Of a stretch of 64,000 nucleotides of DNA, positions 1 through 8,494 are shown piece by piece; position 1 is the first letter of the stretch, and every line of letters starts with the position of its first letter. Below the pieces are notes generated by a model, which did no database searches, was not told where the DNA came from, and saw only the letters and a program-made list of their open reading frames with translations. This DNA comes from Mangrovibacterium lignilyticum (GTDB taxonomy: Bacteria; Bacteroidota; Bacteroidia; Bacteroidales; Prolixibacteraceae). The position numbers and the translations under genes are program-made. Location of the stretch: assembly GCF_010882175.1 (NCBI RefSeq), contig NZ_WKLH01000003.1, forward strand, positions 310,001-374,000, written 5' to 3'.

Positions 1-2724
1 GATGGCCGAATCATTCTTGTTCTCCTTAATCAGGCTTTCGGCCAGGCGGTTGAAATTATTCCGGATGTTGATCATCATGCGCTGGTTGTTCTCGTCAATA
101 TAAACATTCGGGTTGTTCATATTTCCCCATTTAAACGTTTCCATCATGTTCTCATACATCGTATTGGTGTTGATCGTTCCGATGTACATGCCGTTTGACG
201 GCGTTTTTACAGGCGTGAAACGGTAGGCAAAACCTTCGAGCTGGAAGTAATCCTGCAAGCCCATGTATTTATCGCGGCCAACAGTGATGGCAAAATACAG
301 CGGACGTTCCCAGTTGGAGTTGGCCAGCATGTCAAGTACCATCAACTCATCTTTCACGATGTAGTTTTTGCCACTCAAATCGATGAAGATGGTGTCAACA
401 ATCTGATCGTAGAGTTCCGGCGGAACAACTTTATTGCGAATGACTGCTTCTTTATCAACTTTGATAAATAATTTTTTCGTTGGAATGTAAGCGGCATTAT
501 CTGCTTGGGCCAATTTGGTTCTCGGATCGCTGTCGCGAACAAAGTCCATGGCTTTCGACAATTCAACCGGGCCTTTAATGCGAGGATCATTCATCAGGTA
601 AACCACATCGCGGGTTCCCTGAACATACTGATCGTGGGTAAATTTGATTGGTAGCGGTTCCGATTCGTAAGCTTTGCGCGTCATTTGGTCCACATACCAG
701 TCGGTTTGCAGGTAGCTGAGGTTACAAACACGCATGTCGGTGCGAACGCCTTCAACTTCCTGGTTGTACCAAAGCGGGAATGTATCGTTATCACCATTGG
801 TGAAAATAACGGCATTGGGGGCGCAACTATTCAGGTAGTTGGCACCAAAATCGCGGCAGGTGTAGCGGTCCGACCGATCGTGGTCGTCCCAGTTCTGGGC
901 GGCCATCAATATCGGCACACAAAGCAGTGTGATGAGGGAAACGCCTCCGGCAACAACAGTATCCGGCAGTTTTTTGCTGAGCCACTCGTATAAGGCCAGC
1001 ACGCCCAGCCCAACCCAGATGGCAAAGGCATAGAACGAACCGGCATATGCGTAGTCCCGTTCACGAGGCTGATGCGGCGATTGGTTCAGGTAAATAACGA
1101 TGGCTAATCCAGTCATAATGAACAGGAGCATCACCACCCAAAAATCTTTTTGGTGCCGTTTATAATGAAAGAATGCGCCAATCAATCCCAGCAGTAAGGG
1201 CAGGAAATAATAGGTGTTTCTCGCTTTATTGTTTTTGTATTTATCGGGCAATGTTTTTTGATCTCCAAGGCGGGCCGAATCGATAAAGTTGATCCCGCTG
1301 ATCCAGTTTCCGTTCAGAATATCTCCTTGCCCCTGAATGTCATTTTGGCGACCAACAAAGTTCCACATGAAATAACGGAAATACATGTGAACAACCTGGT
1401 AGCGCAAAAAGAAGGTGAGGTTTTCACCAAAAGTCGGTTGCATGATGGTTTTAGCTTGTCCATCGTCGCCGGTTATTGTCACCGGTTTTCCCTTAATGCC
1501 AGCCCATGCCTTATAATCTTCAATATGGTCGGGTTGTTTGCTGTACATCCTCGGGAAAAAAGTGGTCAGGCTTGAATCGTAATTCGGCGTCTGGCGGACA
1601 TCGGCCACCACATATTTACCATCTTTTTGAATGTAATAGGGTTTACCTTTTGAATAAGGTTCGCGGCTATCGAGTGGCGTGGTGTAATACTGACCAAATA
1701 CCAACGGACGATCGCCGTATTGTTCGCGGTTCAGGTAACCCAGCAGGGCGAAAACGTTGTCCGGGCTGTTTTGATCCATAGGCGTATTGGCCGACGAACG
1801 AATAACAATCATCGCGAATGATGAATAACCAATCAGGATTACGGTAATGGAAACCAGGATGGTGTTGAATAAAGCTTTCTTCTTGATGTAGGTATAATAA
1901 ATTCCGAAAATCAACAGGCCAATTAACAGGATGGCATAAATGATGGCGCCGGTGTTGAATGGTAACCCGAACCCATTGGTGAAGGCCAGCTCGAACCAGG
2001 ACGCCACAGTAATTACGCCGGGGATAATACCATACATCAGCACACCGAGCAATACGATCGAAAGCACGAAACTGATAATAATTCCGTTGCGGGTGGTTTT
2101 ATATTTCCGGAAATAATAAACAAATACAATGGCCGGGATAGCCAGCAGGTTCAGCAGGTGAACCCCGATTGACAGGCCAATCATGTAGGCGATGAAGATA
2201 ATCCATCGGTTGGCATAAGGTTCATCAGCTTCGTTCTCCCACTTCAATATCGCCCAGAATACAATGGCGGTAAACAACGACGAGGTCGCGTAAACTTCAG
2301 CTTCAACAGCCGAGAACCAAAAGGTATCAGAAAAGGTGTAAGCTAAAGCGCCAACGACACCACTACCTAAAATAGCGATTGTTTGCCCCAGGCTGGGTTC
2401 ATTGTCGAACTTCAGCATTTTTTTTGCCAGGTGGGTAATGGACCAGAAGAGGAATAAAATAGTCAATGCACTGGCAACTGCCGACCAGGAGTTCATCAGC
2501 TTTCCGGCTTGACTGGCATCGCCAAACAGGGTGAAGAAACGTCCCAGAATCATGAAGAATGGTGCACCCGGCGGGTGGCCAACTTCTAATTTAAATGAGG
2601 TAGTGATAAACTCGCCGCAATCCCAGAAACTCGCTGTTGGTTCAATGGTTAGCAAATAGGTAATGGCAGCTACGACAAATACCACCCAACCGGTGATATT
2701 ATTCAGCATTTTGTAGTTCTTCAT
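1..2724 (-). CDS. DUF2723 family multi-pass membrane protein (3' end beyond the window)
   Basis: The reading frame is open from an ATG at 2722-2724 to the window edge, giving 908 codons without a stop, so the C-terminus is missing. A first membrane segment (about residues 13-27) is followed by the DUF2723 hallmark FWDCGEF (residues 33-39) and GHPPGAP (49-55). Many hydrophobic segments follow, then a soluble C-terminal part. The acidic pair D35/E38 after the first helix resembles the loop-1 acidic motif of GT-C glycosyltransferases. The family is common in Bacteroidota and is thought to act in envelope or protein glycosylation, but substrate and donor cannot be read from the sequence. The next gene upstream is divergent, 348 bp away. 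Family assignment is secure; the function is inferred. Confidence 0.88.
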   Translation of the reverse strand, partial: MKNYKMLNNITGWVVFVVAAITYLLTIEPTASFWDCGEFITTSFKLEVGHPPGAPFFMILGRFFTLFGDASQAGKLMNSWSAVASALTILFLFWSITHLAKKMLKFDNEPSLGQTIAILGSGVVGALAYTFSDTFWFSAVEAEVYATSSLFTAIVFWAILKWENEADEPYANRWIIFIAYMIGLSIGVHLLNLLAIPAIVFVYYFRKYKTTRNGIIISFVLSIVLLGVLMYGIIPGVITVASWFELAFTNGFGLPFNTGAIIYAILLIGLLIFGIYYTYIKKKALFNTILVSITVILIGYSSFAMIVIRSSANTPMDQNSPDNVFALLGYLNREQYGDRPLVFGQYYTTPLDSREPYSKGKPYYIQKDGKYVVADVRQTPNYDSSLTTFFPRMYSKQPDHIEDYKAWAGIKGKPVTITGDDGQAKTIMQPTFGENLTFFLRYQVVHMYFRYFMWNFVGRQNDIQGQGDILNGNWISGINFIDSARLGDQKTLPDKYKNNKARNTYYFLPLLLGLIGAFFHYKRHQKDFWVVMLLFIMTGLAIVIYLNQSPHQPRERDYAYAGSFYAFAIWVGLGVLALYEWLSKKLPDTVVAGGVSLITLLCVPILMAAQNWDDHDRSDRYTCRDFGANYLNSCAPNAVIFTNGDNDTFPLWYNQEVEGVRTDMRVCNLSYLQTDWYVDQMTRKAYESEPLPIKFTHDQYVQGTRDVVYLMNDPRIKGPVELSKAMDFVRDSDPRTKLAQADNAAYIPTKKLFIKVDKEAVIRNKVVPPELYDQIVDTIFIDLSGKNYIVKDELMVLDMLANSNWERPLYFAITVGRDKYMGLQDYFQLEGFAYRFTPVKTPSNGMYIGTINTNTMYENMMETFKWGNMNNPNVYIDENNQRMMINIRNNFNRLAESLIKENKNDSAI

Positions 2725-3072
2725 TTGCTCAATAATTTCATTTTAAGGTCGCTGACCTGATTCAATATTTTTAAGTCGTTTGATAAGCACGTTTAAAACT
2801 GAAAGCCAAAGCTAGCGGATGCTGTCTGAAATCTCCGGATTTTGGAGCGAAAACCGCATGCTAAGTTTTTGATTCCTAGTGCATGGGTGCTTGTGAGACG
2901 CACGTAGTTTGGCCAATTTCAATTTTTATGTTTGCGAAGATAGTACATTCTTTCAACTGTCGCCAATTCGATCTCCAAATTAAGGCATTTTAACAGCTCC
3001 TTAAACAGGTTTAAATCTTCAGCTTAAAATCGAAATACCGGTATGAATGACTATTTTTAGGGCTGCAAATGG
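2725..3072. other. divergent intergenic region, long leader of the DUF2723 gene
   Basis: These 348 bp separate two divergent genes and contain no ORF of note. On the minus strand a weak Bacteroidota -7-like box, TATCTTCG, lies at 2935-2942 with TTG at 2954-2956. This would give the DUF2723 gene a leader of roughly 200 nt. I see no recognisable riboswitch. The promoter is a weak match because one position of TAnnTTTG is off. Confidence 0.3.
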
Positions 3073-3330
3073 ATGAGAATGGAGATTAAAGTTTTAGGAC
3101 CGGGGTGTGTGCGTTGTCGCGGGTTGGACTCGCGGGTACGCAAGGCGGTTGCCGAAATGCAGCTGGATGCCCTCGTGACCAAAGTCGAAGATCTGGCGGA
3201 GATTATGCGCTACGGAATTCTGCAAACACCCGGTTTGGTGATTGATGAACAAGTGGTCATGACCGGGCAATTGCCGACCTATACCGATTTGAAGTTGTTT
3301 CTGCAAAAATACCTGGACGAGAACCCATGA
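3073..3330 (+). CDS. arsE: small thioredoxin-fold protein, ArsE-like (TM0996/MTH895 type)
   Basis: This 85-residue protein has the redox motif CVRC at residues 12-15 after a short first strand, and a TPGLVID segment where thioredoxins carry the cis-proline. It matches the 'small redox-active disulfide protein' family (Thioredoxin_3). Its stop overlaps the start of the next gene (ATGA), so the two are translationally coupled. With the ArsF-like and ArsG-like genes that follow, the order matches arsEFG, where ArsE and ArsF together reduce nitroaromatic arsenicals. The fold is clear. The arsenic role rests on context. A second in-frame ATG six bases downstream is an alternative start. Confidence 0.8.
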   Translation: MRMEIKVLGPGCVRCRGLDSRVRKAVAEMQLDALVTKVEDLAEIMRYGILQTPGLVIDEQVVMTGQLPTYTDLKLFLQKYLDENP

Positions 3331-3752
3331 AGAATTTCCTCGCAATATTGTTGCTGACCGTTGCTTTGAGCGCTTGCCAGCGGAAACCGGCTTTCGTAGC
3401 CAGCGAGCCGAAAATGCCCGAAGCCGGGCAAACTGCCGTTTATTATTTCCGTACCAACTTTATTTGTGAAACCTGCGAAGCGGTTGAGGACATTGTTCAG
3501 GATGAACTGGATTCCAAATTTGCAGAGGAGCTTAAATCTGGGAAGTTGGTTTTCCGGCAGTTGAACCTGAATGATAAGGAAACCGCCGATTTTGCCCTGC
3601 AGTTCGATGTGGTCTTTAAATCGCTGCTGATTCTGAAACCCGACACAGTGATTAACCTCACCAATGAGGCATTCTTGTACGCACTTCCCAATCCCGGTAA
3701 GCTGCGGCATTTGTTGGTTGAGAGTTTGGAGGCTGTCAATTCGGAGGATTAG
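3327..3752 (+). CDS. arsF: ArsF-like nitroreductase-subunit lipoprotein
   Basis: This 141-residue protein has a lipoprotein signal ending in LSAC (C17), so it should be membrane-anchored on the periplasmic side. A thioredoxin-like body carries CETC at residues 47-50, followed by AVED. The pattern matches the ArsF family (nitrophenyl compound nitroreductase subunit). It overlaps the thioredoxin gene upstream by four bases, which suggests a redox pair. The ArsG-like permease lies 176 bp downstream. Substrate specificity is not visible in the sequence; general periplasmic thiol redox work is the alternative. Confidence 0.75.
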   Translation: MKNFLAILLLTVALSACQRKPAFVASEPKMPEAGQTAVYYFRTNFICETCEAVEDIVQDELDSKFAEELKSGKLVFRQLNLNDKETADFALQFDVVFKSLLILKPDTVINLTNEAFLYALPNPGKLRHLLVESLEAVNSED

Positions 3753-3806
3753 TTTTTCTTGAATTCGTTTCAGAGTCTGTAGATGAGTTGCTGCGAGTTA
3801 ATCGCC

Positions 3807-3836
3807 GGGGCGTTGCCCCAAACCCCACCTGCTTTT
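3807..3836 (+). terminator. GC-rich hairpin between arsF and arsG
   Basis: GGGGC-GTT-GCCCC at 3807-3819 is a five-base-pair stem with a tight loop. It is followed by a C/A-rich stretch and six T residues. It may be a weak terminator or attenuator splitting the cluster, or a dispersed intergenic element. Its sequence is richer in GC than its surroundings. Confidence 0.4.
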
Positions 3837-3928
3837 TTGTCTCTTAAGAAACACGAAATTTTTAGCAAATTTGTTAGCTGTAAGACTAGGCCTTTATGAA
3901 AAATTAGACAAGGCCGATTTAAGCGTTA

Positions 3929-4645
3929 GTGAAACCAATGCAACAATACTTGACCAACTTACTCGATCAATCTGCCTTCCCGTTGTGGTCGGCTTTTTTG
4001 CTGGGGGTGATTACTTCGCTTGGCCCCTGTACGCTGACCACCAACATCTCAGTGGTTGCGTTTATTGGTAAAGAAGCGCAGAGCCGAGGCCGGGTTTTCC
4101 TCGGTGGATTGGTCTACACGCTCGGTCGTGCCGTTAGCTACTTCCTGGTTGCCCTGCCTTTTTACTTTGGAGCCGAAGCGTTGAACCTGACAGCTTTTTT
4201 AACCCATTATGGCGAAATGCTGATCGGGCCGCTGCTGATCGTGGTGGGTGTGGTGATGCTCGACTGGCTGCCGATTCCCTTTCCGGCGTTTTCCGGCTTG
4301 AAAACGAAATTGGAGCATGCCAGTCCCAGCAGCTTCTGGTCGCACTTTTTGCTGGGGTTGGTTTTTGCGCTGGCCTTTTGCTCTTACAGCGGAGTGATGT
4401 ACTTTGGCCTGCTTTTGCCGATGACCATTCAATCCTCGGCGGGCCTGCTTTTACCTGTGGCTTTTGCGGTTGGGACAGGCATCAGCGTCATTCTGTTTGC
4501 TGTGCTTATCGCCTTTGCTTTCCAGGCGGTCAACCGTTGGTTTGTGCGGATCCGGCAAAGCGAGATCTGGTTGCGGCGGGTGGTCGCTGTTGTATTTATC
4601 GGGATTGGGATTTACCAATTGGGGCGGGTACTGGTGTTTTTGTGA
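3929..4645 (+). CDS. arsG: ArsG-like permease (CcdA/DsbD transmembrane family)
   Basis: This integral membrane protein of about 238 residues has roughly six membrane helices. The first contains TSLGPCT with a cysteine at about residue 34, and a later helix carries FCSYSG, the two positions at which CcdA/DsbD proteins keep their redox cysteines. It fits the family annotated as aromatic aminobenzylarsenical efflux permease ArsG. The start is a GTG at 3929; an in-frame ATG at 3938 is equally possible. It follows the thioredoxin/ArsF pair, separated by a hairpin. An electron-transfer role like CcdA is the alternative to efflux. A 21-bp repeat array begins 14 bp after its stop. Confidence 0.72.
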   Translation: MKPMQQYLTNLLDQSAFPLWSAFLLGVITSLGPCTLTTNISVVAFIGKEAQSRGRVFLGGLVYTLGRAVSYFLVALPFYFGAEALNLTAFLTHYGEMLIGPLLIVVGVVMLDWLPIPFPAFSGLKTKLEHASPSSFWSHFLLGLVFALAFCSYSGVMYFGLLLPMTIQSSAGLLLPVAFAVGTGISVILFAVLIAFAFQAVNRWFVRIRQSEIWLRRVVAVVFIGIGIYQLGRVLVFL

Positions 4646-4659
4646 AACCTGAAATTCCC

Positions 4660-5099
4660 GGATGACGCGGCCCCGGAGCAGGTTTGACCCGTCCCTGACG
4701 AGTTTATCTGGTCCCCCGAGCATCGTTGACCGTCCCCTGCGCGATTTGAGCCATCCCCTGTGAAAAATGAGCGTCCCCTGCGGAAAGTGACTCGCTTAAC
4801 GACTAACATTGACCGCTCCATGAGCAATTTCCCACAGTTCATGACGAGCGTTATCCCGTCCCTGAGCAATTTCTCGATTCCAATCGGCACTTTTCGTGCT
4901 GCCCCAAGCCAAATTTTTGACTCAACCGGCTTGGGAAAGGCGCCCATCGGCAATTTTTTTGATTTCATCGGTCAGGTTGGGTTTCCCCGAAGCAGTTTTT
5001 TAGATTTCCGAGCCAAAGGGGAGCCGCCCATCAGCAGTTTTTCTGGTTTCACGAGTCGATTGCTCTGGCGCCGGGGCAGCCTTTTTGGGAAAATAAAAA
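4660..5099. repeat. degenerate 21-bp tandem array A (about 21 units)
   Basis: From 4660 the sequence can be cut into consecutive 21-bp units (4681, 4702, 4723, 4744, 4765 and so on, to 5079) with one 20-bp unit at 4786-4805. In the left half the shared core is close to TTGACC-CGTCCCCTGAGCA. From 4890 the pattern becomes a 42-bp alternation of a T-rich unit and a C/G-rich unit ending in CAGCA or similar. Units differ a good deal, yet the register is kept. Because 21 is seven codons, frames stay open on both strands (a 120-codon ORF at 4760-5122 plus, a 118-codon one at 4612-4968 minus). Neither encodes anything recognisable. There are no spacers, so it is not CRISPR. Confidence 0.85.
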
Positions 5100-5148
5100 A
5101 AGGGGCTGGGAGCATGTCCTGATTTTTTCTAAAATTCTAATCTTTCCC

Positions 5149-5330
5149 TTAAGTCACTAAGCTGGCAAGAGTATCCTCCAAAAACAACTCCTTCTCCGGG
5201 TTGGTGATACCGGCCAGGACAAAGTTCTCAGACACGACTCTGCCTTGGTTTGTCACGAGGCACGCTGGCAGCGTAGGTTGGAGCTAAATATTTTTCACGC
5301 AAGTTAGAGCAGGTCCAGCAACGAAAGCAT
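5149..5330 (-). pseudogene. decayed remnant of an hcp 3' end (copy 1)
   Basis: Translated on the minus strand, this stretch reads VKNI-stop-LQPTLPAC, then VVSENFVLAGIT and ELFLED. It lines up with the C-terminus of the intact Hcp encoded at 8495-10153 ([31 protein letters not shown]). It has an internal stop and a diverged middle. The flank just past its stop (TAAAATTCTAATC) also resembles the sequence past the intact hcp stop. Only the last 60 or so codons can be traced. It cannot make protein. Confidence 0.75.
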
Positions 5331-5653
5331 TTCGAAAGCGCGGGTCTGTGATCCTTTCAGATGGGTAATATCTCCCAAAACAATCACGGTTTGCCGGTTT
5401 TCTGACAATTTATCAAAAAAATGAGCTTGTCGTATGCGGGAATTTACCCATAGATTCTTATTGTATATTATGTCATGTTTCTTAGGCTGCTGGATATTAG
5501 CTCCTTAGTGAGTATTTGTTCAATTTCAGTATAATCACCACTTGATTGAACTCCAAATAAGGAGGAATTTTGGCTTAACGCAATTCGGTAATACTTCAGT
5601 CAAGAAAACTGAGAGGCTTACTACAATAGTTTAAACCCCAAATTCCATTTACC
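5331..5653. other. intergenic stretch between hcp remnant and lipoprotein gene
   Basis: About 320 bp with no convincing gene. On the minus strand a short open stretch just upstream of the hcp remnant encodes IVLGDITHLKGSQTRAFEML, which I cannot assign; it may be another degraded coding fragment. The A/T-rich right part presumably holds the promoter of the lipoprotein gene, but no exact TAnnTTTG box is present. Confidence 0.3.
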
Positions 5654-6067
5654 ATGAAAAAATTATTTTTACTTGCTATCGTTTCTGTATTCCTGTTTGC
5701 CAGCTGTGAAGTCGAAGATTCGGATCCAGGCATGACAGGCAAGTTTCAAGGGAAAATTGCTTCTCTCTTAATTCACGGCGAATATACAATTGACGGAAGT
5801 CGTTGTGCCACGATTAAAGTGACTGCCGGTGCAACCGACAATGAGATTATTTTTAATGACTACTACGGGGCGGCAATTCGCGCCATTTTGGTCAATAGCA
5901 GTTTTACAATTCCTACGCAGGAAGTGACTTATGAAGGGATAACTTACAGCATTTCGGGCAGTGGATATACGACCAAAGACGGTATGTATTTCTCGTCAAG
6001 TGCAATCTTTTACGTTGAAGGAGTACTCTGGGAAAAATCAGAATCAGGAGATTTAAGCAAACTATAA
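5654..6067 (+). CDS. hypothetical lipoprotein
   Basis: This 137-residue protein has a typical lipoprotein signal: KK, a hydrophobic stretch, then FASC with the lipid-modified cysteine at residue 19. The acidic residues EVEDSDPG directly after the cysteine are the kind of lipoprotein export signal that Bacteroidota use for surface display. The mature part is rich in S, T, G and I, suggesting a small beta-sandwich. I recognise no family. It stands alone between a decayed hcp fragment and a strong hairpin terminator. Confidence 0.72.
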   Translation: MKKLFLLAIVSVFLFASCEVEDSDPGMTGKFQGKIASLLIHGEYTIDGSRCATIKVTAGATDNEIIFNDYYGAAIRAILVNSSFTIPTQEVTYEGITYSISGSGYTTKDGMYFSSSAIFYVEGVLWEKSESGDLSKL

Positions 6068-6451
6068 GACGACTGCAATTAACACAATCCGAATTCGCTC
6101 AATGATCGATATTTGGTGCAGCAGTTTACTACGCTGTCGTGGATCTGCAATTTGACAAATTGATGAGAAGGGCACCTCTGAAGGGGGTGCCCTTCTCGTT
6201 TAGCTAAAATTTCAAGCTTAGTCTTTAGCGGAGAAGTTGGGTTTTCAGCGGATAGAGTGTTCAAGGAGCCTCTGAGGCTTAGAATAGCTTGGATGTAATA
6301 CGATTTAACTGGTTGTGATCATCTGTTAGCATAATTCACACGAACGAAATCATTGCCTGCTCATTGTTTATCAAAATAGTAGATGGGTGTATTGCTATTC
6401 TTCCTCATTTCCAGTATCTTTTATTGAAAATCACCTAAAAAGATTCGAATT
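6068..6451. other. intergenic region with terminator, no gene
   Basis: 384 bp between a lipoprotein gene and the interrupted exported-protein gene. The only clear structure is the 12-bp stem at 6165-6197, entered separately. The right-hand part is A/T-rich leader without an exact -7 box. Confidence 0.4.
6165..6197. terminator. strong hairpin, GGGCACC type (copy 1)
   Basis: GAGAAGGGCACC (6165-6176) pairs perfectly with GGTGCCCTTCTC (6186-6197) around a nine-base loop. The stem core GGGCACC/GGTGCCC recurs at 7326-7356 and, damaged, at 8428-8447. The three hairpins look like paralogous copies. Confidence 0.75.
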
Positions 6452-7282
6452 ATGAAAACAGGATTTATTTTATAGGTTGTCGTCTGTCTTATGGTGGCTG
6501 GTTCGGTCCAGGCACAAGAGGAAAGTGTTAACATTGAGATGGAAGATCTTCTTCCAACACTCTGGAATTTATCAACTATTCAGAGTTTCTTTGAAATGCA
6601 TGATGTTACTTATTATCCGGAGATTTTGAATGAGCCGCTGAAGGCTAAAGCTTATGAAGGAGATCATAAGATTGCTGCCAATATGGGGGTTTACATGACT
6701 GATTTAGCCTACACCGTTGGTACAGAAGGTTATGCTGTTGGCAACCCCAGTTATGGTGCTTTAATGGAGTTGGCAGATAAAGAAGGATTAGCCGAGGAAT
6801 TCCCCGATTTAATTATCGAGCGCTATGCGGACAGCGATGCAACGGTTGATTCGCTCATGCAGATGTTCGATAATATGCTGGAAAACGGAGAAAAGGAAAT
6901 GTCGGGAAAAGATATAAAGGAGTTCCACGATTTCATCATCATGGGAAATTATATTGAGAAACTGTATGTCGTAGCTGAGTTGGTGGAGAAAAACAGCCGG
7001 AGCGGTTCCGATTACGAAGCGGCCAAAAACTTAAATCGCGAATTGTTATTATTTATGGCGAAACAGGGGGATAATTTGGATGAATTGTCGAAACTGATGA
7101 TCGGTTACTCGTCGAATGTGGTTGATCACAAAGATCTTCAGAAGCTCGTTGTCGACTACGAGCAATTGAAAGCAAAGAAGGATCAGCTGATTGAGCTTAG
7201 CGCTGATGAAATTTACAAGCATCCACTCGTAAAAGACATCGTTGAAAATATTACCAAAGTAAGAACGCGTGTGGTTGAGTAA
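6452..7282 (+). pseudogene. exported protein of unknown function with a UAG inside its signal peptide
   Basis: The natural start is ATG at 6452. The first codons read MKTGFIL, then UAG (6473-6475), then VVVCLMVAGSVQA, QEES and on for 255 more residues. Without the stop this is an ordinary signal peptide with cleavage after VQA. Reinitiation at ATG 6491 would give 263 residues but only a clipped hydrophobic stretch. The mature part is acidic and alpha-helical with no stops, and resembles hypothetical secreted proteins of Bacteroidota; I cannot name a family. The intact remainder suggests a recent mutation, a sequencing error, or readthrough. It is marked pseudogene because the export signal is broken. 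Confidence 0.65.
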
Positions 7283-7325
7283 GTCGATTGATTCAACCGG
7301 CTTTCCACGTCAGCGAATAATAGAA

Positions 7326-7356
7326 AAAAGGGCACCTGTTGCAAGGGTGCCCTTTT
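7326..7356. terminator. hairpin terminator, GGGCACC type (copy 2)
   Basis: AAAAGGGCACC (7326-7336) pairs with GGTGCCCTTTT (7346-7356). The T-run on the plus strand and the A-run on the left make it bidirectional. It ends the upstream gene and faces the hcp remnant on the other side. Confidence 0.8.
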
Positions 7357-7386
7357 CTGTTAAAATCCCAATCTCCCTTTAGATCG

Positions 7387-7535
7387 TTAACCAGGCAACA
7401 GCGTCCTCCAAAACAGTTTTAGATCTTCATCGATTGATTGTGATCCCGGTAATGGGGAAGTTCTCTACCAGTGCGCTAGCCAAGTTTGGCGACAGGAATG
7501 TGGCGATGTTGGGCGGAGCTGAAAAACGAATAAAT
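7387..7535 (-). pseudogene. decayed remnant of an hcp 3' end (copy 2)
   Basis: On the minus strand it reads PNIATFLSPNLASALVENF, then PITGIT. After a one-base frameshift it continues SIDEDLKLF to a stop at 7387-7389. The intact Hcp has [17 protein letters not shown], then GIAGIT, then SVDEDMKLF at its C-terminus. The flank AAAATCCCAATCTCCC (7362-7377) is also shared with the region past the intact hcp stop (8464-8479). It is less decayed than copy 1. Confidence 0.85.
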
Positions 7536-7676
7536 ACGCTTCGTAGTAGTTGCTATGGCGCCCCACAAAAGCAAATATTATCTGCGCTTATCTGCGTTAA
7601 CCGTGAATTATATCGTACCTTCTATTTTTTAAGGATTCACGAGTATGAATTTTACAGCAATAGAAAGGGCAAGTAC

Positions 7677-8342
7677 ATGTGTTTCTCACCTGAAGCCAGT
7701 TTTGCCAGTGGTGCCATCATCACGGCGATTGGTTTTGCCACGGTAAAAAAAGTGCATCATCCGGCACAGCTCGTCTTTGCAGGGATTCCGTTATTTTTTG
7801 GGGTCCAGCAAATCGCGGAGGGTGTCTTGTGGCTGAGCCTGCTCTCCGGTGGATCTGAAACAATACGGATATTCAGTACTTACTTTTTTCTGATTATGGC
7901 CGAAGTCATTTGGCCGTCTTTAATTCCGCTCTCGGTGTTCCTGATGGAGAAAAATGAAAAACGGAAAAAGATTTTACGTGGATTGTTATTTGCAGGAATG
8001 CTGTTGTCCGGCTATTATGCCTTTTGTTTGCTATCGTATTATGTATCGCCCCGGATCGTTTATTTTCATGTTCAATACAATAATGATTTCCCCACTTCAT
8101 TGGCTCTGCCGGCGTTTTGTTTGTACCTGATTGTAACCATCGTCCCGCTTTTTGTATCCGAAGTTCGAAAAACCAAGTGGCTGGGGATTTTGATGCTTCT
8201 GTCGTGTACGGTGACTATCCTGTTTTTCAGGCAGTATCTCACCTCGGTGTGGTGTTTTTTTGCAGCGTTAATCAGTGGGGTGGTGTACTGGATTCTCCAT
8301 TCGTCAAAGGAAAAATTTAAGTTGGGTAAAATCCAATTTTGA
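7677..8342 (+). CDS. DUF6629-like membrane protein
   Basis: The true start is the ATG at 7677, because the protein then begins MCFSPEASF, the conserved N-terminus of DUF6629 proteins. The longer frame upstream of it runs through the antisense of the hcp remnant. The 221-residue product has about seven hydrophobic segments, with a short charged loop EKNEKRKK, so it lies in the inner membrane. Function is unknown for the family. It sits between two copies of the hcp 3' end, as if it had been caught in a duplication. Base use does not stand out. Confidence 0.72.
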   Translation: MCFSPEASFASGAIITAIGFATVKKVHHPAQLVFAGIPLFFGVQQIAEGVLWLSLLSGGSETIRIFSTYFFLIMAEVIWPSLIPLSVFLMEKNEKRKKILRGLLFAGMLLSGYYAFCLLSYYVSPRIVYFHVQYNNDFPTSLALPAFCLYLIVTIVPLFVSEVRKTKWLGILMLLSCTVTILFFRQYLTSVWCFFAALISGVVYWILHSSKEKFKLGKIQF

Positions 8343-8423
8343 CCGCTATTCCGGTGAGAAAACTGCTTAAATCCGTTATCGTGGATTTACTAGCCGGGCT
8401 TTGTTTTGGAACAAACAAAAGCA

Positions 8424-8447
8424 GAAAGGGCACCCAAGCGGATGCCC
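8424..8447. terminator. degenerate hairpin, GGGCACC type (copy 3)
   Basis: GGGCACCC (8428-8435) faces GGATGCCC (8440-8447) with one mismatch. It has the same position relative to hcp as copy 2 has relative to the hcp remnant, so it is probably the (weakened) hcp terminator. Confidence 0.5.
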
Positions 8448-8494
8448 CATCATTCTTACACTAAAAAATCCCAATCTTCCCAATAATCTAAAAA

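Noticed and set aside
3871-4071. 66-codon ORF before arsG
   Set aside because: Other frame of the arsG N-terminus; the membrane protein frame is the real one.
4760-5122. 120-codon ORF over array A
   Set aside because: It follows the 21-bp repeats, has an equally long ORF on the other strand, no signal of function, and unusual low-complexity heptads.
7434-7676. N-terminal extension of the DUF6629 protein
   Set aside because: It is the antisense of an hcp remnant; the family begins at MCFSPEASF (7677).
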